Source: Planctomycetota bacterium (GTDB lineage Bacteria > Planctomycetota > Phycisphaerae > Phycisphaerales > UBA5793). Taken from it: 64,000 nt of DNA. Positions 16,630 to 26,380 of the stretch are shown piece by piece. Position numbers and translations under genes: made by a program. The notes under the pieces are model-generated. The model had not been told where the DNA came from. It saw only the letters and a list, made by a program, of their open reading frames with translations, and did no database searches. Location of the stretch: assembly GCA_963205185.1 (NCBI GenBank), contig CAUJHZ010000025.1, positions 1 through 64,000 of the forward strand. The letters are read 5' to 3'. Within the stretch, counting starts at the first letter, position 1, and each line of letters opens with the position of its first letter.

Positions 16630-16799
16630 TTGCCCAGCCTCTTGCGAGCCTGCTCATCAGAGATGCCCTCTCCCCGGCGAATCTCCGCCTCGCCATGCTC
16701 GAACTTCGCCTTCAGATAGAGAGCATGGATGATGTCATCGAGCGTCGAGTCATCCGGCAGCGATTCGATGACCCGCTTGGCGAGTTCCTTGGTTGTCAT
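16617..16799 (-). CDS. Antitoxin of the ParE-type pair
   Basis: 60 residues with the common antitoxin layout: a helical N-terminus with ELAKRVIESLPDDSTLDDII, ALYLKAKFEHGEAEIRRGEG, and ISDEQARKRLGKWAG at the C-terminus. Such proteins bind and neutralise ParE/RelE toxins. No long DNA-binding domain is visible, so autoregulation may involve another factor. It precedes and overlaps the toxin gene. Confidence 0.8.
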   Translation of the reverse strand: MTTKELAKRVIESLPDDSTLDDIIHALYLKAKFEHGEAEIRRGEGISDEQARKRLGKWAG

Positions 16800-16937
16800 G
16801 CGGTCCTCCGTTCAAACCCATCGCTTGGTCGACCCATCCGAAAGTATACGAAGGGAGCCGGGACGGCGATGGATCAGGACTGTTGTTCAACCGTTTGTTC
16901 GCGATGCTTCACGCCAGCTCAACGGCATCTCGCAGCT

Positions 16938-17390
16938 TCACCCCGGCGTGGTCTCGCGCTGGATGCGGATGGATTCGACGGGAATCAGCGGGCCGGTGTT
17001 GATGCCCGGGCAGGTGCGCGCGGCGCGCTGCCAGTCGCGCGGGTGGCGGAGATTCTCCGGCCAGAAGGGCCAGGTGCGGCACTGCATCGGCCGGGCCCGG
17101 TAGATGCCGCACACCGCTTTGCCGGGCACGCTCGTGCGATCGAGAAACACGCAGTCGTAGCCGTGCTCGCCCGGGGTTTCGGTGAGCGAGCGCCGGCCGT
17201 GCAGTTGCCGCATGTAGCGCGATTCGGTCTCGCTCACACTCAGGCCCAGCGCCGCGGCGATGGCGCTGAGTTCTTCGTCGCTCACCCACACAAAGCCCGT
17301 CGGCCCGGTGCAGCAGTTACCGCACTGCGTGCACTCGAAGCGCAGGCCGTCGGCGTACCAGTCGGGAGAGGTTGGGCGGGCGTGGGTCAT
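16938..17390 (-). CDS. YkgJ-family cysteine-cluster protein
   Basis: 150 residues from the ATG at 17390. The N-terminal ECTQCGNCCTGPTG carries the CxxCxxCC cluster typical of the family, with further Cys in YDCVFLD, KAVCGIYRARPMQCRTWPFW and ARTCPG. These proteins bind zinc or an iron-sulfur cluster. The precise function is not established. It starts 65 bases after nrdR on the same strand and may be cotranscribed with it. Confidence 0.82.
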   Translation of the reverse strand: MTHARPTSPDWYADGLRFECTQCGNCCTGPTGFVWVSDEELSAIAAALGLSVSETESRYMRQLHGRRSLTETPGEHGYDCVFLDRTSVPGKAVCGIYRARPMQCRTWPFWPENLRHPRDWQRAARTCPGINTGPLIPVESIRIQRETTPG

Positions 17391-17455
17391 GTCGAATTGA
17401 CGTGCTCCGCTGCAGAGAGACTTCGAGTCGCGGCTAAACGACGCTGAGCACGCGA

Positions 17456-18004
17456 TCACTCCCCCGATGGAAACAGGTTGCCCTGGCCCGGGACTTCGGT
17501 GCTGGCGCGCTCGCGCACGTCCTGTGCTTCGTCGATGAGCTGATCGAGGCCGTGAAACTCCTTGTAGACGCTGACGAAGCGCACGTAGGCGACCTGGTTG
17601 AGTTTGCGCAGGCGCTGGGCGACGCGCTCGCCGATGGTCAGTGCCGGCACTTCGCGCTCGAATTCGCGGTGGAGTTCTTCGTCGATCTCTTCGACGATCT
17701 GCGTCTTGGCCTGCGCGGCGATGGGCAGCTTGCCGCACGCGGCTTCGATTCCGGCGAGGATCTTCTGCGGGTCGAAGGCCTGGCGGCTGCCATCGCGCTT
17801 GACAACCATGAGCCGGCCCGCGGTTTCGACGCGCTCGTAGGTCGTGAAACGCTTGCCGCAGCGGTTGCAGACGCGGCGACGGCGGATGGCCTTGCCGCCC
17901 TCACTGGCGCGGCTGTCGATCACGCGGTCATCATTGGCGGCACAGGCTGGACAGATCACCGATCGGCTCCATGCAATATCTGGTGGGGCCGGAATCGGCG
18001 CCAT
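17456..18004 (-). CDS. nrdR: Transcriptional repressor NrdR
   Basis: 182 residues, from an ATG chosen so the protein begins just before the zinc ribbon. The zinc ribbon is CPAC…CNRC (about 18-49), with SRASEGGKAIRRRRVC and FTTYERVE between and after. Next comes the ATP-cone domain with VVKRDGSRQAFDPQKI and later VAYVRFVSVYKEF. NrdR senses (d)ATP and represses ribonucleotide reductase genes, none of which are in this window. It is somewhat longer than the usual 150-160 residues, with an acidic C-terminal extension. Confidence 0.93.
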   Translation of the reverse strand: MAPIPAPPDIAWSRSVICPACAANDDRVIDSRASEGGKAIRRRRVCNRCGKRFTTYERVETAGRLMVVKRDGSRQAFDPQKILAGIEAACGKLPIAAQAKTQIVEEIDEELHREFEREVPALTIGERVAQRLRKLNQVAYVRFVSVYKEFHGLDQLIDEAQDVRERASTEVPGQGNLFPSGE

Positions 18005-18063
18005 CGTATGTTGTGGAGCCTGCCTGCCCAAGTCAAACGGCCGCCGCGGCGGCGCCGGGCCGT

Positions 18064-19758
18064 TCAATCGGGAATGTCGGGCACATCGACATCTGATTTG
18101 TGGCTGACGACGAGGGTGTATTCGATGGTGGCGTCCTTGCCGCTTGCGGGCAGCTCAACGTCCCAGCGGAGCAGGCCCGAAGAGCGCTGCCGCAGGCGGT
18201 AGTGCTCATCGCGGCTGACAGAGGGCGAGATCGAACTCGTCGAAACGGAGATGCGCTCGTCGCGCGTCATCGGCGAGCGGTCCCACACCTCGACGGCGAC
18301 GGTCTGGCCGGTCGAGTTGCTCGCCTTGATGACGTACTCGACGAGGGTCTCGCGGCCGTCGCCGAGCAGGCCGGTCGAGCGGGTGCGGGCGGACTGCTTG
18401 ATGCGCTGGGCCCGCACGCGGTGGTCGGTGCCGAAGAAGAGTTCGAGGCGCGAGCCGGGCGCGACGTAGGGAATGGTGGTTTCGCCGACGTACTCGCTGC
18501 CGAGAAAGAGCGACGCCGGGCCGGGCAGCCAGTGGATGCGGCTGGTGTTCTGCATGGTGCCGCGAAGGAACGCGCTGTCGGAGATGACCGGAACAGCCAC
18601 GTAGCGGAACTCGGGTCGCTCCCGAAAGGTGCCCAGGCGCAGCCGCTGCGCGTGCTCTTGCCCGCTCTGGATGGTGGCGGGCTGAGGCAGGCGGAAGACG
18701 GCAAACGGCGGCGAGCCGAGCGAGCCCGGCGAGGTGACCGTTCCGCCCTGGCCGACGATCTGTGCCAGCGTGGCGCGGCCGGAAAGCAGCGGCCCGGTCT
18801 CGCGCGGCTGGCGGATACTCATCGACGACGACGCGCTCCCCCTGGGCTCGACCAGCCCCGGCGAAAGCGCCGGCGGCGCGGTTGGATCGATCACCGGCTG
18901 CGTGGAGTAGGCGAAGTTGACATCCTTCCATAACTCGCCGGTCTGCTGCTCGAGTTCGAGTTCCAGTTCGACCGTCGTGTGCGTGAGGTTCGCATCCGTG
19001 CGCACGTTGTACTGAACGTGGGTGCGCACGCCCGAGGCGAGGTAGTTGAGCTGCACCTGCACGGCGGAGGGGTCGCCTTCCGCCAGGGAAATGCCCAGCA
19101 GCGCGGAGCGCTTCAGCGGCGGGCCGGCGGCTTCGTACTCGGTCTTTTCGGAGGAGAGGCGGTCGACTTCGCTTTGCACGAGGCGCTGCTCTTCGATGAC
19201 GCCGCGCCGCCGCTCGAGCAGCGCGGCATTCTGCTCGGCGAGATACTTGGAGACGCGAGTGATTTCCTCGAGATCGATCTTGCCCGAGCCGACCTGCTCG
19301 CCGGACTGCTGGGCGGTGCGCTCGGCGATGGCGTCGAGCAGGCCCTCTTCCTTGGCGATGACCTGCAATCTTTCATCGAGGATGGCGAAAGATTTGCGCG
19401 CTTCGGCCAGGCGCGTGGCCAGATCGGCCAGACCCGTGTTGTAGGCCTCCACGTCTTCGCTCACTTCAAACGCCAATCGCGTCACGTCGGCCCGCCCCCC
19501 CGCATCGGCGCGGATGGACGCGGGCTCGATGGTGGAAGGGAGGTCAGTGAAGCGCACTTCATGCTGGCCCGCGGCGAGATCAAACGTCGCCACGCGCGTG
19601 ATGCTCGCCCAGTCCTGGTGCACCGTGACGGAGAAGATGCGGCCGGGCGTCTCGAGCGGCTCGGTTCCATCGCGCGCGGCGCGGGCGCTTGGCAGGGCAA
19701 GCGCCAGAGCGGCGAGCGCCAGCGCGAGTGTTGGATTGCGGCATGCGATGGGGCGCAT
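18064..19758 (-). CDS. DUF4139 family exported protein (MuiA-like)
   Basis: 564 residues. The signal peptide is LALALAALALALPSARA. A beta-rich N-terminal DUF4140-like domain follows (VHQDWASITRVATFDLAAGQ, HEVRFTDLPSTIEP), then a coiled coil (about 110-215), then the DUF4139 domain from about 230 to the end (YNVRTDANLTHTTVELELEL, and a conserved GRATL stretch). Family members include the mucoidy inhibitor A type, whose role is not well understood. Here it is probably periplasmic or surface-bound. The gene lies between nrdR and nuoF on the same strand. Confidence 0.75.
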   Translation of the reverse strand: MRPIACRNPTLALALAALALALPSARAARDGTEPLETPGRIFSVTVHQDWASITRVATFDLAAGQHEVRFTDLPSTIEPASIRADAGGRADVTRLAFEVSEDVEAYNTGLADLATRLAEARKSFAILDERLQVIAKEEGLLDAIAERTAQQSGEQVGSGKIDLEEITRVSKYLAEQNAALLERRRGVIEEQRLVQSEVDRLSSEKTEYEAAGPPLKRSALLGISLAEGDPSAVQVQLNYLASGVRTHVQYNVRTDANLTHTTVELELELEQQTGELWKDVNFAYSTQPVIDPTAPPALSPGLVEPRGSASSSMSIRQPRETGPLLSGRATLAQIVGQGGTVTSPGSLGSPPFAVFRLPQPATIQSGQEHAQRLRLGTFRERPEFRYVAVPVISDSAFLRGTMQNTSRIHWLPGPASLFLGSEYVGETTIPYVAPGSRLELFFGTDHRVRAQRIKQSARTRSTGLLGDGRETLVEYVIKASNSTGQTVAVEVWDRSPMTRDERISVSTSSISPSVSRDEHYRLRQRSSGLLRWDVELPASGKDATIEYTLVVSHKSDVDVPDIPD

Positions 19759-19799
19759 GGCTTGCTCCTTCCGCGCCGGGTCGCGGCGCGCTGCGCGAT

Positions 19800-21143
19800 T
19801 CAGCCGACGCCGACGGTCACGGGCACAAACGACGGCTTGACGCGCGCCTCGAATTCGCCGCGGAACTTGTTGACGATGGTGCGCACGGCCCAGTTGTTGC
19901 CGTCGGCCAGGCCGCAGATGGTCGTGCCCGGCATGGCGCCCATCGAGCCGGCCAGTTCGAGCAGCAGGTCAAGGTCCTTGCTTTTCGCTTCGCCGGCCTC
20001 GATGCGGCACATGAGCTTGTACATCCAGCCCGAACCTTCGCGGCAGGGCGTGCACTGGCCGCACGATTCGTTCTTGAAGAACCGCGTGATATTCCGGGCG
20101 ACCATGACCATGTCGGTGTCTTCATCGAAGATCGTCGGGCACGCGGTGCCCAGGCCGAGGACTTCGTACTTGCGGCCGATGTCGAAATCCATCTCGGCGT
20201 CGAACTGGTCGGTGCCGAGCACGCCCATGGAAATGCCGCCGGCAATCGCCGCTTTGTACTTTTTGCCGTCGCGCATACCGCCGCAGTAGTTGTCGACGAG
20301 TTTGCGCAGGGGAATGCCCAGATCGCACTCATAGACGCCGGGCCGGTTCACGTGCCCGGAGACGCCCATGAGTTTGGTGCCGAAACTCGGCGGGCCCTTG
20401 ATTGACGATTCGCAGCCGAGCGACTTGAACCACGCCACGCCCTGCTCGACGATGAAGGGCACGCAGCAGAGCGTCTCGACGTTGTTGATGATGGTCGGTT
20501 TGCCGAAGAGGCCCTTGACGGCTGGAAACGGCGGCTTGATGCGCGGCCAGCCGCGCTTGCCTTCGAGCGATTCGAGCAGTCCGGTTTCTTCGCCGCAGAT
20601 GTAGGCGCCCGCGCCGCGGTGCAGGTAGCAGTCGACCTTGAACGGGCTCGCACCGCCGAGCAACCCCGTGCCGCCGAAGATGTCCTTGTCGTACGCCTCG
20701 GCGATGGCCTTCTCGAGGATGTGGGCCTGGTGGTGGTACTCGCCGCGGATGTAGATGTACGCGGTTTGAATCCGGCAGGCGTAGCAGGAGATGGCGATGC
20801 CCTCGAGGAGCATGTGCGGGTCGTAGTCGAGAATGAGCCGGTCCTTGAAGGTGCCGGGCTCGGATTCGTCGGCGTTGACGGCGAGGTAGCGCTGTCCCTC
20901 GTAGTCCCTAGGCAGAAAGGTCCACTTGAGGCCGCACGGAAAGCCCGCGCCGCCGCGCCCGCGCAGGCCGGAGTCCTTGACCTGGTCCACGATGGCAGCA
21001 GGCTCTTCGCCGAGGGCTTTTCGCAGCGCCTCGTAGCCGCCGGACTTGACGTACTCATCGTACCAGACGGTGCGGCGATCCGACGGGTCGCCGTAGGGAA
21101 ACGTGGGGATGCGCCGGGTGAGCACCGGCCCGGTCATGGGCAT
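19800..21143 (-). CDS. nuoF: NADH-quinone oxidoreductase subunit F
   Basis: 447 residues. It is the NADH/FMN-binding subunit of complex I. The FMN/NADH Rossmann region includes LRGRGGAGFPCGLKWTF and NADESEPGTFKDR. The ethylene-glycol-like HRGAGAYICGEETGL is present, and the 4Fe-4S ligands are in ESCGQCTPCREG with a later TICGLADG. It is a peripheral-arm electron-entry subunit. In this genome it is about 27 kb away from nuoD/nuoE (48056-49904) rather than beside them. No nuoG is in the window. The length is normal. Confidence 0.95.
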   Translation of the reverse strand: MPMTGPVLTRRIPTFPYGDPSDRRTVWYDEYVKSGGYEALRKALGEEPAAIVDQVKDSGLRGRGGAGFPCGLKWTFLPRDYEGQRYLAVNADESEPGTFKDRLILDYDPHMLLEGIAISCYACRIQTAYIYIRGEYHHQAHILEKAIAEAYDKDIFGGTGLLGGASPFKVDCYLHRGAGAYICGEETGLLESLEGKRGWPRIKPPFPAVKGLFGKPTIINNVETLCCVPFIVEQGVAWFKSLGCESSIKGPPSFGTKLMGVSGHVNRPGVYECDLGIPLRKLVDNYCGGMRDGKKYKAAIAGGISMGVLGTDQFDAEMDFDIGRKYEVLGLGTACPTIFDEDTDMVMVARNITRFFKNESCGQCTPCREGSGWMYKLMCRIEAGEAKSKDLDLLLELAGSMGAMPGTTICGLADGNNWAVRTIVNKFRGEFEARVKPSFVPVTVGVG

Positions 21144-21194
21144 GATTCCAACTCCAAACGCAGCAAGGCGCTGCCATCCAGCCGTTCGGCGGAA

Positions 21195-23030
21195 TCATAG
21201 CGCCGGCTGGGTGGCGGCGGATTCGGCGGGCTGCTTCGGACTGCGCGCTGCGATCTCGCTCAGCAGTGGGATCATGCCTTCGGCCATGACGGTGTCCCAA
21301 CTCATGCCATCCGCCAGTTCGCGGCCGGTCTGCAGCAGGCGGCGGCGCTGGTCTTCATCGCGCGGCAGGCGGCGGTGGAGTTCGGCGGCGACCTGGCGCG
21401 CGACCCGCTCTTCGATGCGGTCTCGCTGCTGCTGGGTCATGGCGCGCAGTTCATCGAGGTTCATCGGCCGGTCGAGGCGGGTGTAGTCGGCGACGATGAC
21501 GTTCGGATAACTCCGTGCGCGATCGCCAAGGCGGTTTACGACGTGCTGATAAGATGTCACGCAGCCGCACACGGAGCTGGCGACGCAGATGGCGCCGCTG
21601 CCGAGCGGCTCCAACTGAGCGATGCCGAACGGCTCGTAGATGGACTGACCGAACTCGACATCGGCCGCCTGGCGCAACGTGGCGAAGGTCATGTCCTCAT
21701 GGGCCGCATCGCCCAGCGCAGCGCGGCTCCAGCCGAACTGGTTCACCAGCATGACCTTGACATTCGTGTGGCCGGCGTTGAACTGCCTGATGAGTTGAAA
21801 GATCTCCAGTTCAGGCCCGGCGAGGTCGGGATAGCCCTCGCGATGATGCCACGGCCAGCCATACTCGCCGGCCATGCGGTTCACTTCGGCCATGCTGCGA
21901 GGCGGCGCGCCGCAGGAGAGGATGACGAGCAGCCCTGTGCGGCCTTCACCGCCCAGCGCCGCGTCGAGGTGGGAGATCACCTTCAGATCGCGCCAGAATC
22001 CCTTGCTGATCACAGGCCGGGCGACGTGGGTCATGAGCACATCGGGCGCGTAGCCGATGACACGCTGGGCCCATTCGTTGACGAGTTGCCGGCTGCGCGT
22101 CTCCTCGTCAAAGTCGCTGTAGAAGGCCGGCAGACCGTTGTAGACGAGCCGTACTTTGTCGCTGTTCGTTTCAGCGTTGAGGAAGCGCATTTCCTCGGCG
22201 GTCGGATCGCCCACGGCCACGATCGCGTCGAGCCGGTGAGCGCGGCTGACCAGCGCGTGGCGCATGAAACCGGATTGGTCGCCAAAGACATCTTCGACAA
22301 ACATGCCCTTGGCCGCGCCTTGGCGCATGAGGTTGTAGAAAGCGGTGTCGTGCCCGGGGTGGTGCTCGGTGAGGCGGCGCGCGGTGGCGCACTCGTGGGC
22401 GTGGAAGACGGTGCGGAACGCGTCGCCGCCATCCATCACGGCCTTGAGCGCCGTGCACAGCCCCATGAACTCGTGGCTGAAGATGATGCAAGGCAGTTCG
22501 CTGGCCGGCACGAGAGCCGACAGCGCGTAGAACGCCGGCTCGGCGAGGCGGCAGTACTCCTCAAAGCCCCAGTCGTGTTCATAGCGGCGCGCATCGAGAC
22601 CGAATTGCTCCCACAGGCGCATCTTGAAAATCGCCAGTTGCTCGCGGTCGGGCCTGGAAACGTCGATAAGCAACACCTCGGCGCTGCCTTCGCGATTGTG
22701 ATGGTTCTTTTCGTAGGTGCGGATGCCGTAGGCGATATGCACGCCGAACGCCCACTGGATCGGGTGGAACTTGCGGCCCAGGCCGTCGAAATCGATATGA
22801 TCGACGCTGCTGTAGCGGATGTTCACGTGCGGGCCGAGGCGCTTGAGCGGACTCTCGAGATGGCTGCCGCCCATGGGCCCGATGAGGATGGAACGGCGCA
22901 CGGCTTGCTGGTAGACGGCGCTGGTCATCATGCCTTCGAGCACCGTGCCGATGCCGCCCATCTTTTCGATGGCTTCGTGCGTGACGTGAGCGAGTGTGAA
23001 GGGACCGGCTGAAGCGGGCGACTCTGGCAT
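21195..23030 (-). CDS. Glycogen-synthase-like glycosyltransferase
   Basis: 611 residues from the ATG at 23030. It is a GT-B fold enzyme. The N-terminal domain starts with HVTHEAIEKMGGIGTVLEGM, the GG loop that binds the sugar nucleotide in starch/glycogen synthases. The C-terminal domain contains VEFGQSIYEPFGIAQLEPLG, a typical E-x7-E acceptor/donor motif of GT4/GT5 enzymes, and AICVASSVCGC. There is no signal peptide. It lies 51 bases upstream of nuoF on the same strand, with no obvious functional link. Donor (ADP- or UDP-glucose) and product are not decided from sequence. Confidence 0.75.
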   Translation of the reverse strand: MPESPASAGPFTLAHVTHEAIEKMGGIGTVLEGMMTSAVYQQAVRRSILIGPMGGSHLESPLKRLGPHVNIRYSSVDHIDFDGLGRKFHPIQWAFGVHIAYGIRTYEKNHHNREGSAEVLLIDVSRPDREQLAIFKMRLWEQFGLDARRYEHDWGFEEYCRLAEPAFYALSALVPASELPCIIFSHEFMGLCTALKAVMDGGDAFRTVFHAHECATARRLTEHHPGHDTAFYNLMRQGAAKGMFVEDVFGDQSGFMRHALVSRAHRLDAIVAVGDPTAEEMRFLNAETNSDKVRLVYNGLPAFYSDFDEETRSRQLVNEWAQRVIGYAPDVLMTHVARPVISKGFWRDLKVISHLDAALGGEGRTGLLVILSCGAPPRSMAEVNRMAGEYGWPWHHREGYPDLAGPELEIFQLIRQFNAGHTNVKVMLVNQFGWSRAALGDAAHEDMTFATLRQAADVEFGQSIYEPFGIAQLEPLGSGAICVASSVCGCVTSYQHVVNRLGDRARSYPNVIVADYTRLDRPMNLDELRAMTQQQRDRIEERVARQVAAELHRRLPRDEDQRRRLLQTGRELADGMSWDTVMAEGMIPLLSEIAARSPKQPAESAATQPAL

Positions 23031-23086
23031 GGCCTGATGGTATCGACCAAGTTCGCCGGCCGGCCGCAGCAACGCTGCGACGATGA

Positions 23087-24517
23087 TCAGGGGATGTCGC
23101 CGACCTCTTCGACCGAGGCGCGCCCGGGCGCCATGGTGCTTTCGATCAATCCCGGCTGCCAGATCTCTTCGAGATCCTGGTCATCCGTGGCTTTGCGCAT
23201 GAGGAAGTAGAGCACCGTCATGGCCGATGCGAGATAGGACAGAACCCAGCCCGCGACCATGCCGCCGATGACGGTGCGCCAGAGCACGAGCAGACCACCG
23301 GTGACGCGGTGCGTGCCTTCGAGCGGCCAGCCCTGTTCGGCGGGCAGCAGGTGCGCGATGTCGGCCTCGCCGGCCACCGCGGCGACCGCAGGCGCTTCGA
23401 CGAACAGGCCGGCGCCCCACGCGGTGAAGTTGATCGTCAGCGCGGCGATGAGCGAGACGATGACGAAGCCGAAGAGCCCCTGGATGAACGCGGCGAGGAC
23501 ATAGACGATCCAGTGCAGCGGGCGGTTGCGCACGAATGAGAAGCCGCGCGCGAGCGCATCGGGTGCGTCGGCTGATTCGACGGCGACGGCGGGGACGAAG
23601 AGGCCGCACGCGACGAGGGTGAGCAGAATGAGACAGGCCGCGATGAGCCCGCCGAGGAGCGCCAGGCCGTAGATGAGGCCGCCGATGATGTTGAGCACCG
23701 GCACGGCCAGCAGCAAACCGCCAACAGCCAGCACCAGCGCCCCCAAGCCGATGGCCAGCAGCGGCAGGCCGACCGATCCGAGCGTCGGGATCCAACGCTT
23801 GAGGGCGAAGGCCAGGGCCGTGGTCCATGCGATGTACTGCTCAGCGGCGAACTGGCAGGCGGCCGTCCGCGAGATAGCCGTCAAGCCGATCATCGTCACC
23901 GCCAGGGTCCATGCGCCGAACACGACGGCGAAGAGCAGGTGTTCGCGAACGAGCAGGCCGATCAGCCGCGCTGCGTCGGCGAACTGCGCGATGATGCCGG
24001 CGAAATCGAAGTGCAGTGCCGCGGCCAGAACGCCGTAGCAGTGAGAGACGACCGCTTCGGCAGTGGCCTCGAAGACGCCCATGGGCGCCATGGTGGCGAG
24101 TTGCGCCAGCGCCGCCTGCACCTCGGCGCGATCGCGATCCTGATCTTCCTCAGGTTTGTCGCGCCAGGTGTCGAGCACCGCATCGCGGACGTCCACAACG
24201 CGGAGCGGATCGGCGGCGGCGATCGCTTCGGCGCGGTCGGTGCGAACCAGCGTCGGGTTGTCGAGGATCGGCCTGACCTGGTCGAGCAGCACTTCACGAG
24301 GTGGGCGAAGCGAGCCAAGGCCCGCGGCGCCGACGGGCTTACCAAACAGGCCGTCCCAGATCGACCCCGTGGCCATGAGCAGGACCACGATGACGAAACC
24401 CATCACGACCCGACTGGGCTGAAACGACAGGGCGAGTGCCCGCGGGATGCGGCTGATGAGCAGGATGCCGCTCCAGTTCACCTGGTCGACCACGACGCTC
24501 CGGTGCGGTTCGTTCAT
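23087..24517 (-). CDS. Polytopic membrane protein of unknown function
   Basis: 476 residues. A hydrophobic segment near 37-50 is followed by a soluble stretch of about 100 residues containing an acidic EEDQDRDRAE region, then five to seven further helices (for example VGLPLLAIGLGALVLAVGG and LIGLLVREHLLFAVVFGAW). No transport signature is seen. The C-terminal tail is soluble and acidic. I have seen similar membrane proteins with long N-terminal soluble domains in planctomycetes but cannot name a family. It is transcribed toward the glycosyltransferase. Confidence 0.65.
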   Translation of the reverse strand: MNEPHRSVVVDQVNWSGILLISRIPRALALSFQPSRVVMGFVIVVLLMATGSIWDGLFGKPVGAAGLGSLRPPREVLLDQVRPILDNPTLVRTDRAEAIAAADPLRVVDVRDAVLDTWRDKPEEDQDRDRAEVQAALAQLATMAPMGVFEATAEAVVSHCYGVLAAALHFDFAGIIAQFADAARLIGLLVREHLLFAVVFGAWTLAVTMIGLTAISRTAACQFAAEQYIAWTTALAFALKRWIPTLGSVGLPLLAIGLGALVLAVGGLLLAVPVLNIIGGLIYGLALLGGLIAACLILLTLVACGLFVPAVAVESADAPDALARGFSFVRNRPLHWIVYVLAAFIQGLFGFVIVSLIAALTINFTAWGAGLFVEAPAVAAVAGEADIAHLLPAEQGWPLEGTHRVTGGLLVLWRTVIGGMVAGWVLSYLASAMTVLYFLMRKATDDQDLEEIWQPGLIESTMAPGRASVEEVGDIP

Positions 24518-24674
24518 GGCGTCATGCTACCTTGGCGGTGGAAACGGGCAAGTGGGCTGACGTGTCCCGGCCGCCGCCGCCCCGGACGCGTCATGCATCC
24601 CGGCTTGCCTTTTCCCTCTAAGTCGATGATGCTACTTCACTGGCCATCGGCCTCATTGTCGAAAGGAGCACACC

Positions 24675-25244
24675 GTGGGCACAGCCGCCATCGTGTTTCT
24701 GGTCTTCGTCGGCGCGTTCGTTCTCTTCCTGCTCTGGGCGATCGGCATATTCAATGCGATCAAGCGCAAGGAGATCGCCGCCGAGGCCGCGTGGTCGGAT
24801 ATCGACGTGCAACTCAAGCGCCGGCACGATCTCATCCCCAACCTGGTCGAGACCGTCAAGGGTTACGCCACGCATGAAAAGCAGACGCTCGATGCAGTGA
24901 TTTCAGCCCGGGCCAAGGCAGTCAACGCGACGGGCGTGGCAGCGCGCGGCCAGGCCGAAGGCGAACTGAGCCAGGTGCTCGGCCGGCTCATGGTGCTCAG
25001 CGAGGCATATCCCGACCTCAAGGCGAACCAGAACTTCCTCGCCCTGCAGGAAGAACTCACGAGCACGGAAAACAAGATCGGCTTCTCGCGCCAGCACTAC
25101 AACCGCAGCGCGCAGCAGTACAACGAGGCCATCGGCGTGTTCCCGGGCGTACTCATCGCCGGGCTGATGAACTTCAAAGAACGGGAGTACTTCGAGATCG
25201 AAAACCCGGCGCAGCGCGAGGCGCCCAAGGTGCAGTTCACCTGA
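24675..25244 (+). CDS. LemA family protein (first copy)
   Basis: 189 residues, GTG start with ribosome site AAAGGAG. An N-terminal membrane helix (AAIVFLVFVGAFVLFLLWAI) is followed by the LemA core: WSDIDVQLKRRHDLIPNLVE, then TVKGYATHEKQTL, then the conserved ANQNFLALQEELTSTENKIG and RQHYNRSAQQYNEAIGVFPG. LemA proteins are helical, membrane-anchored and of unresolved role. They often neighbour M48 peptidases, as here. A second copy lies at 47088-47654. It is first in a three-gene operon. Confidence 0.92.
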   Translation: MGTAAIVFLVFVGAFVLFLLWAIGIFNAIKRKEIAAEAAWSDIDVQLKRRHDLIPNLVETVKGYATHEKQTLDAVISARAKAVNATGVAARGQAEGELSQVLGRLMVLSEAYPDLKANQNFLALQEELTSTENKIGFSRQHYNRSAQQYNEAIGVFPGVLIAGLMNFKEREYFEIENPAQREAPKVQFT

Positions 25245-25276
25245 CCTGATCGCCCATCGACGGAGTCTCCCGGCCG

Positions 25277-26380
25277 ATGTCAGAGGCCATTCATGCCGAA
25301 AACCCTGCCGTACGCGGCCTGCCCGCGAACGTGACGTTTCACGACCTGATCCGCCGCAACAAGCGGCGCAGCGCGCTGCTCATGGTCGGCATGGGCGTGC
25401 TGGTCGTTCTCGTGGGGGTCGCGATCACGGTCATCATCGGAATGTACACCGGGTTCGCGCGCGACGAAGTGAACCTGGTCCAATCGCTGGTCCTCGGCGC
25501 CGCGGCATCGGTCCTGGTCGCAACGGTCGCGGGTGTGTGGAGCTTTTACGGCGGTTCGAACGCCATCCTGGCCATTTCCGGGGCCAAAGAGATCGCCAAG
25601 AAGGACGATCCGCAGTTGTACAACGTGGTCGAGGAGATTGCCATCGCCGCAGGCGTGCCGCCGCCGAAGGTCTATCTCATTGATGACACCGCTCTGAACG
25701 CCTTCGCCACGGGCCGCGACCCGCAGCATGCAGCCGTGGCGATCACCAAGGGATTGCGGGGCCAGCTGAGCCGCGACGAACTGGCGGGGGTCATGGCCCA
25801 CGAGATGTCGCACATCCGGTTCTACGACATTCGCTTTGCCATGCTCATGGCCACGATGGTGGGGTTGATCGTCTTTGCGTCCGACGCCGTGCTGCAGATG
25901 ATGCGCCTGCACTTCTGGCACGGCGGCGGTCGGCGCGGCTCGCGCCGCAGCGGGGACAACAAGGGCGCGGCGGTCATCATGCTCGTCGTGTTCGTCATCG
26001 CGATCATTCTCATGATCATCGCGCCGACACTGGCGATGCTCATCCGCATGGCGGTGAGCCGGGAGCGCGAATACCTCGCGGATGCCGGCGCGGTGGAACT
26101 GACGCGCTATCCGCAGGGGCTCATCTCGGCGCTGAACAAACTTGGAGCCTGCCGCGAGCCGTTGGAGGTCGCCAACCGCGCGACGTCGCACCTGTACATC
26201 GTCAATCCGATGAAGCAGGCCCTCAAGGGGCGCGGCCACGAACTCAACAGCGTGTTCCGCACCCACCCGCCGCTGCAGGATCGCATCGCGCGCCTGTCGG
26301 CGCTCATCGCAGCACCCGCGGCGGCGGCTGCGGACGAGCCGAGGCCACGGCCGTCGGAGCGGCGCGATGGAAGGGCTTAA
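25277..26380 (+). CDS. M48 family membrane zinc metalloprotease (HtpX-like)
   Basis: 367 residues. Two N-terminal membrane helices (about 33-58 and 70-90), the zincin motif HEMSH at 175-179 with a downstream Glu in SREREYLADAGAVELT, and a further hydrophobic segment around 230-255 match HtpX/M48 topology. Such proteases degrade misfolded membrane proteins. The pairing with LemA upstream and an overlapping membrane-anchored protein downstream suggests one complex or stress response unit. The start ATG is 32 bases after lemA ends. Confidence 0.92.
   Translation: MSEAIHAENPAVRGLPANVTFHDLIRRNKRRSALLMVGMGVLVVLVGVAITVIIGMYTGFARDEVNLVQSLVLGAAASVLVATVAGVWSFYGGSNAILAISGAKEIAKKDDPQLYNVVEEIAIAAGVPPPKVYLIDDTALNAFATGRDPQHAAVAITKGLRGQLSRDELAGVMAHEMSHIRFYDIRFAMLMATMVGLIVFASDAVLQMMRLHFWHGGGRRGSRRSGDNKGAAVIMLVVFVIAIILMIIAPTLAMLIRMAVSREREYLADAGAVELTRYPQGLISALNKLGACREPLEVANRATSHLYIVNPMKQALKGRGHELNSVFRTHPPLQDRIARLSALIAAPAAAAADEPRPRPSERRDGRA

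Noticed and set aside
21375-23012. 545-codon plus-strand frame opposite the glycosyltransferase
   Set aside because: Shadow of the minus-strand enzyme; no domain pattern.
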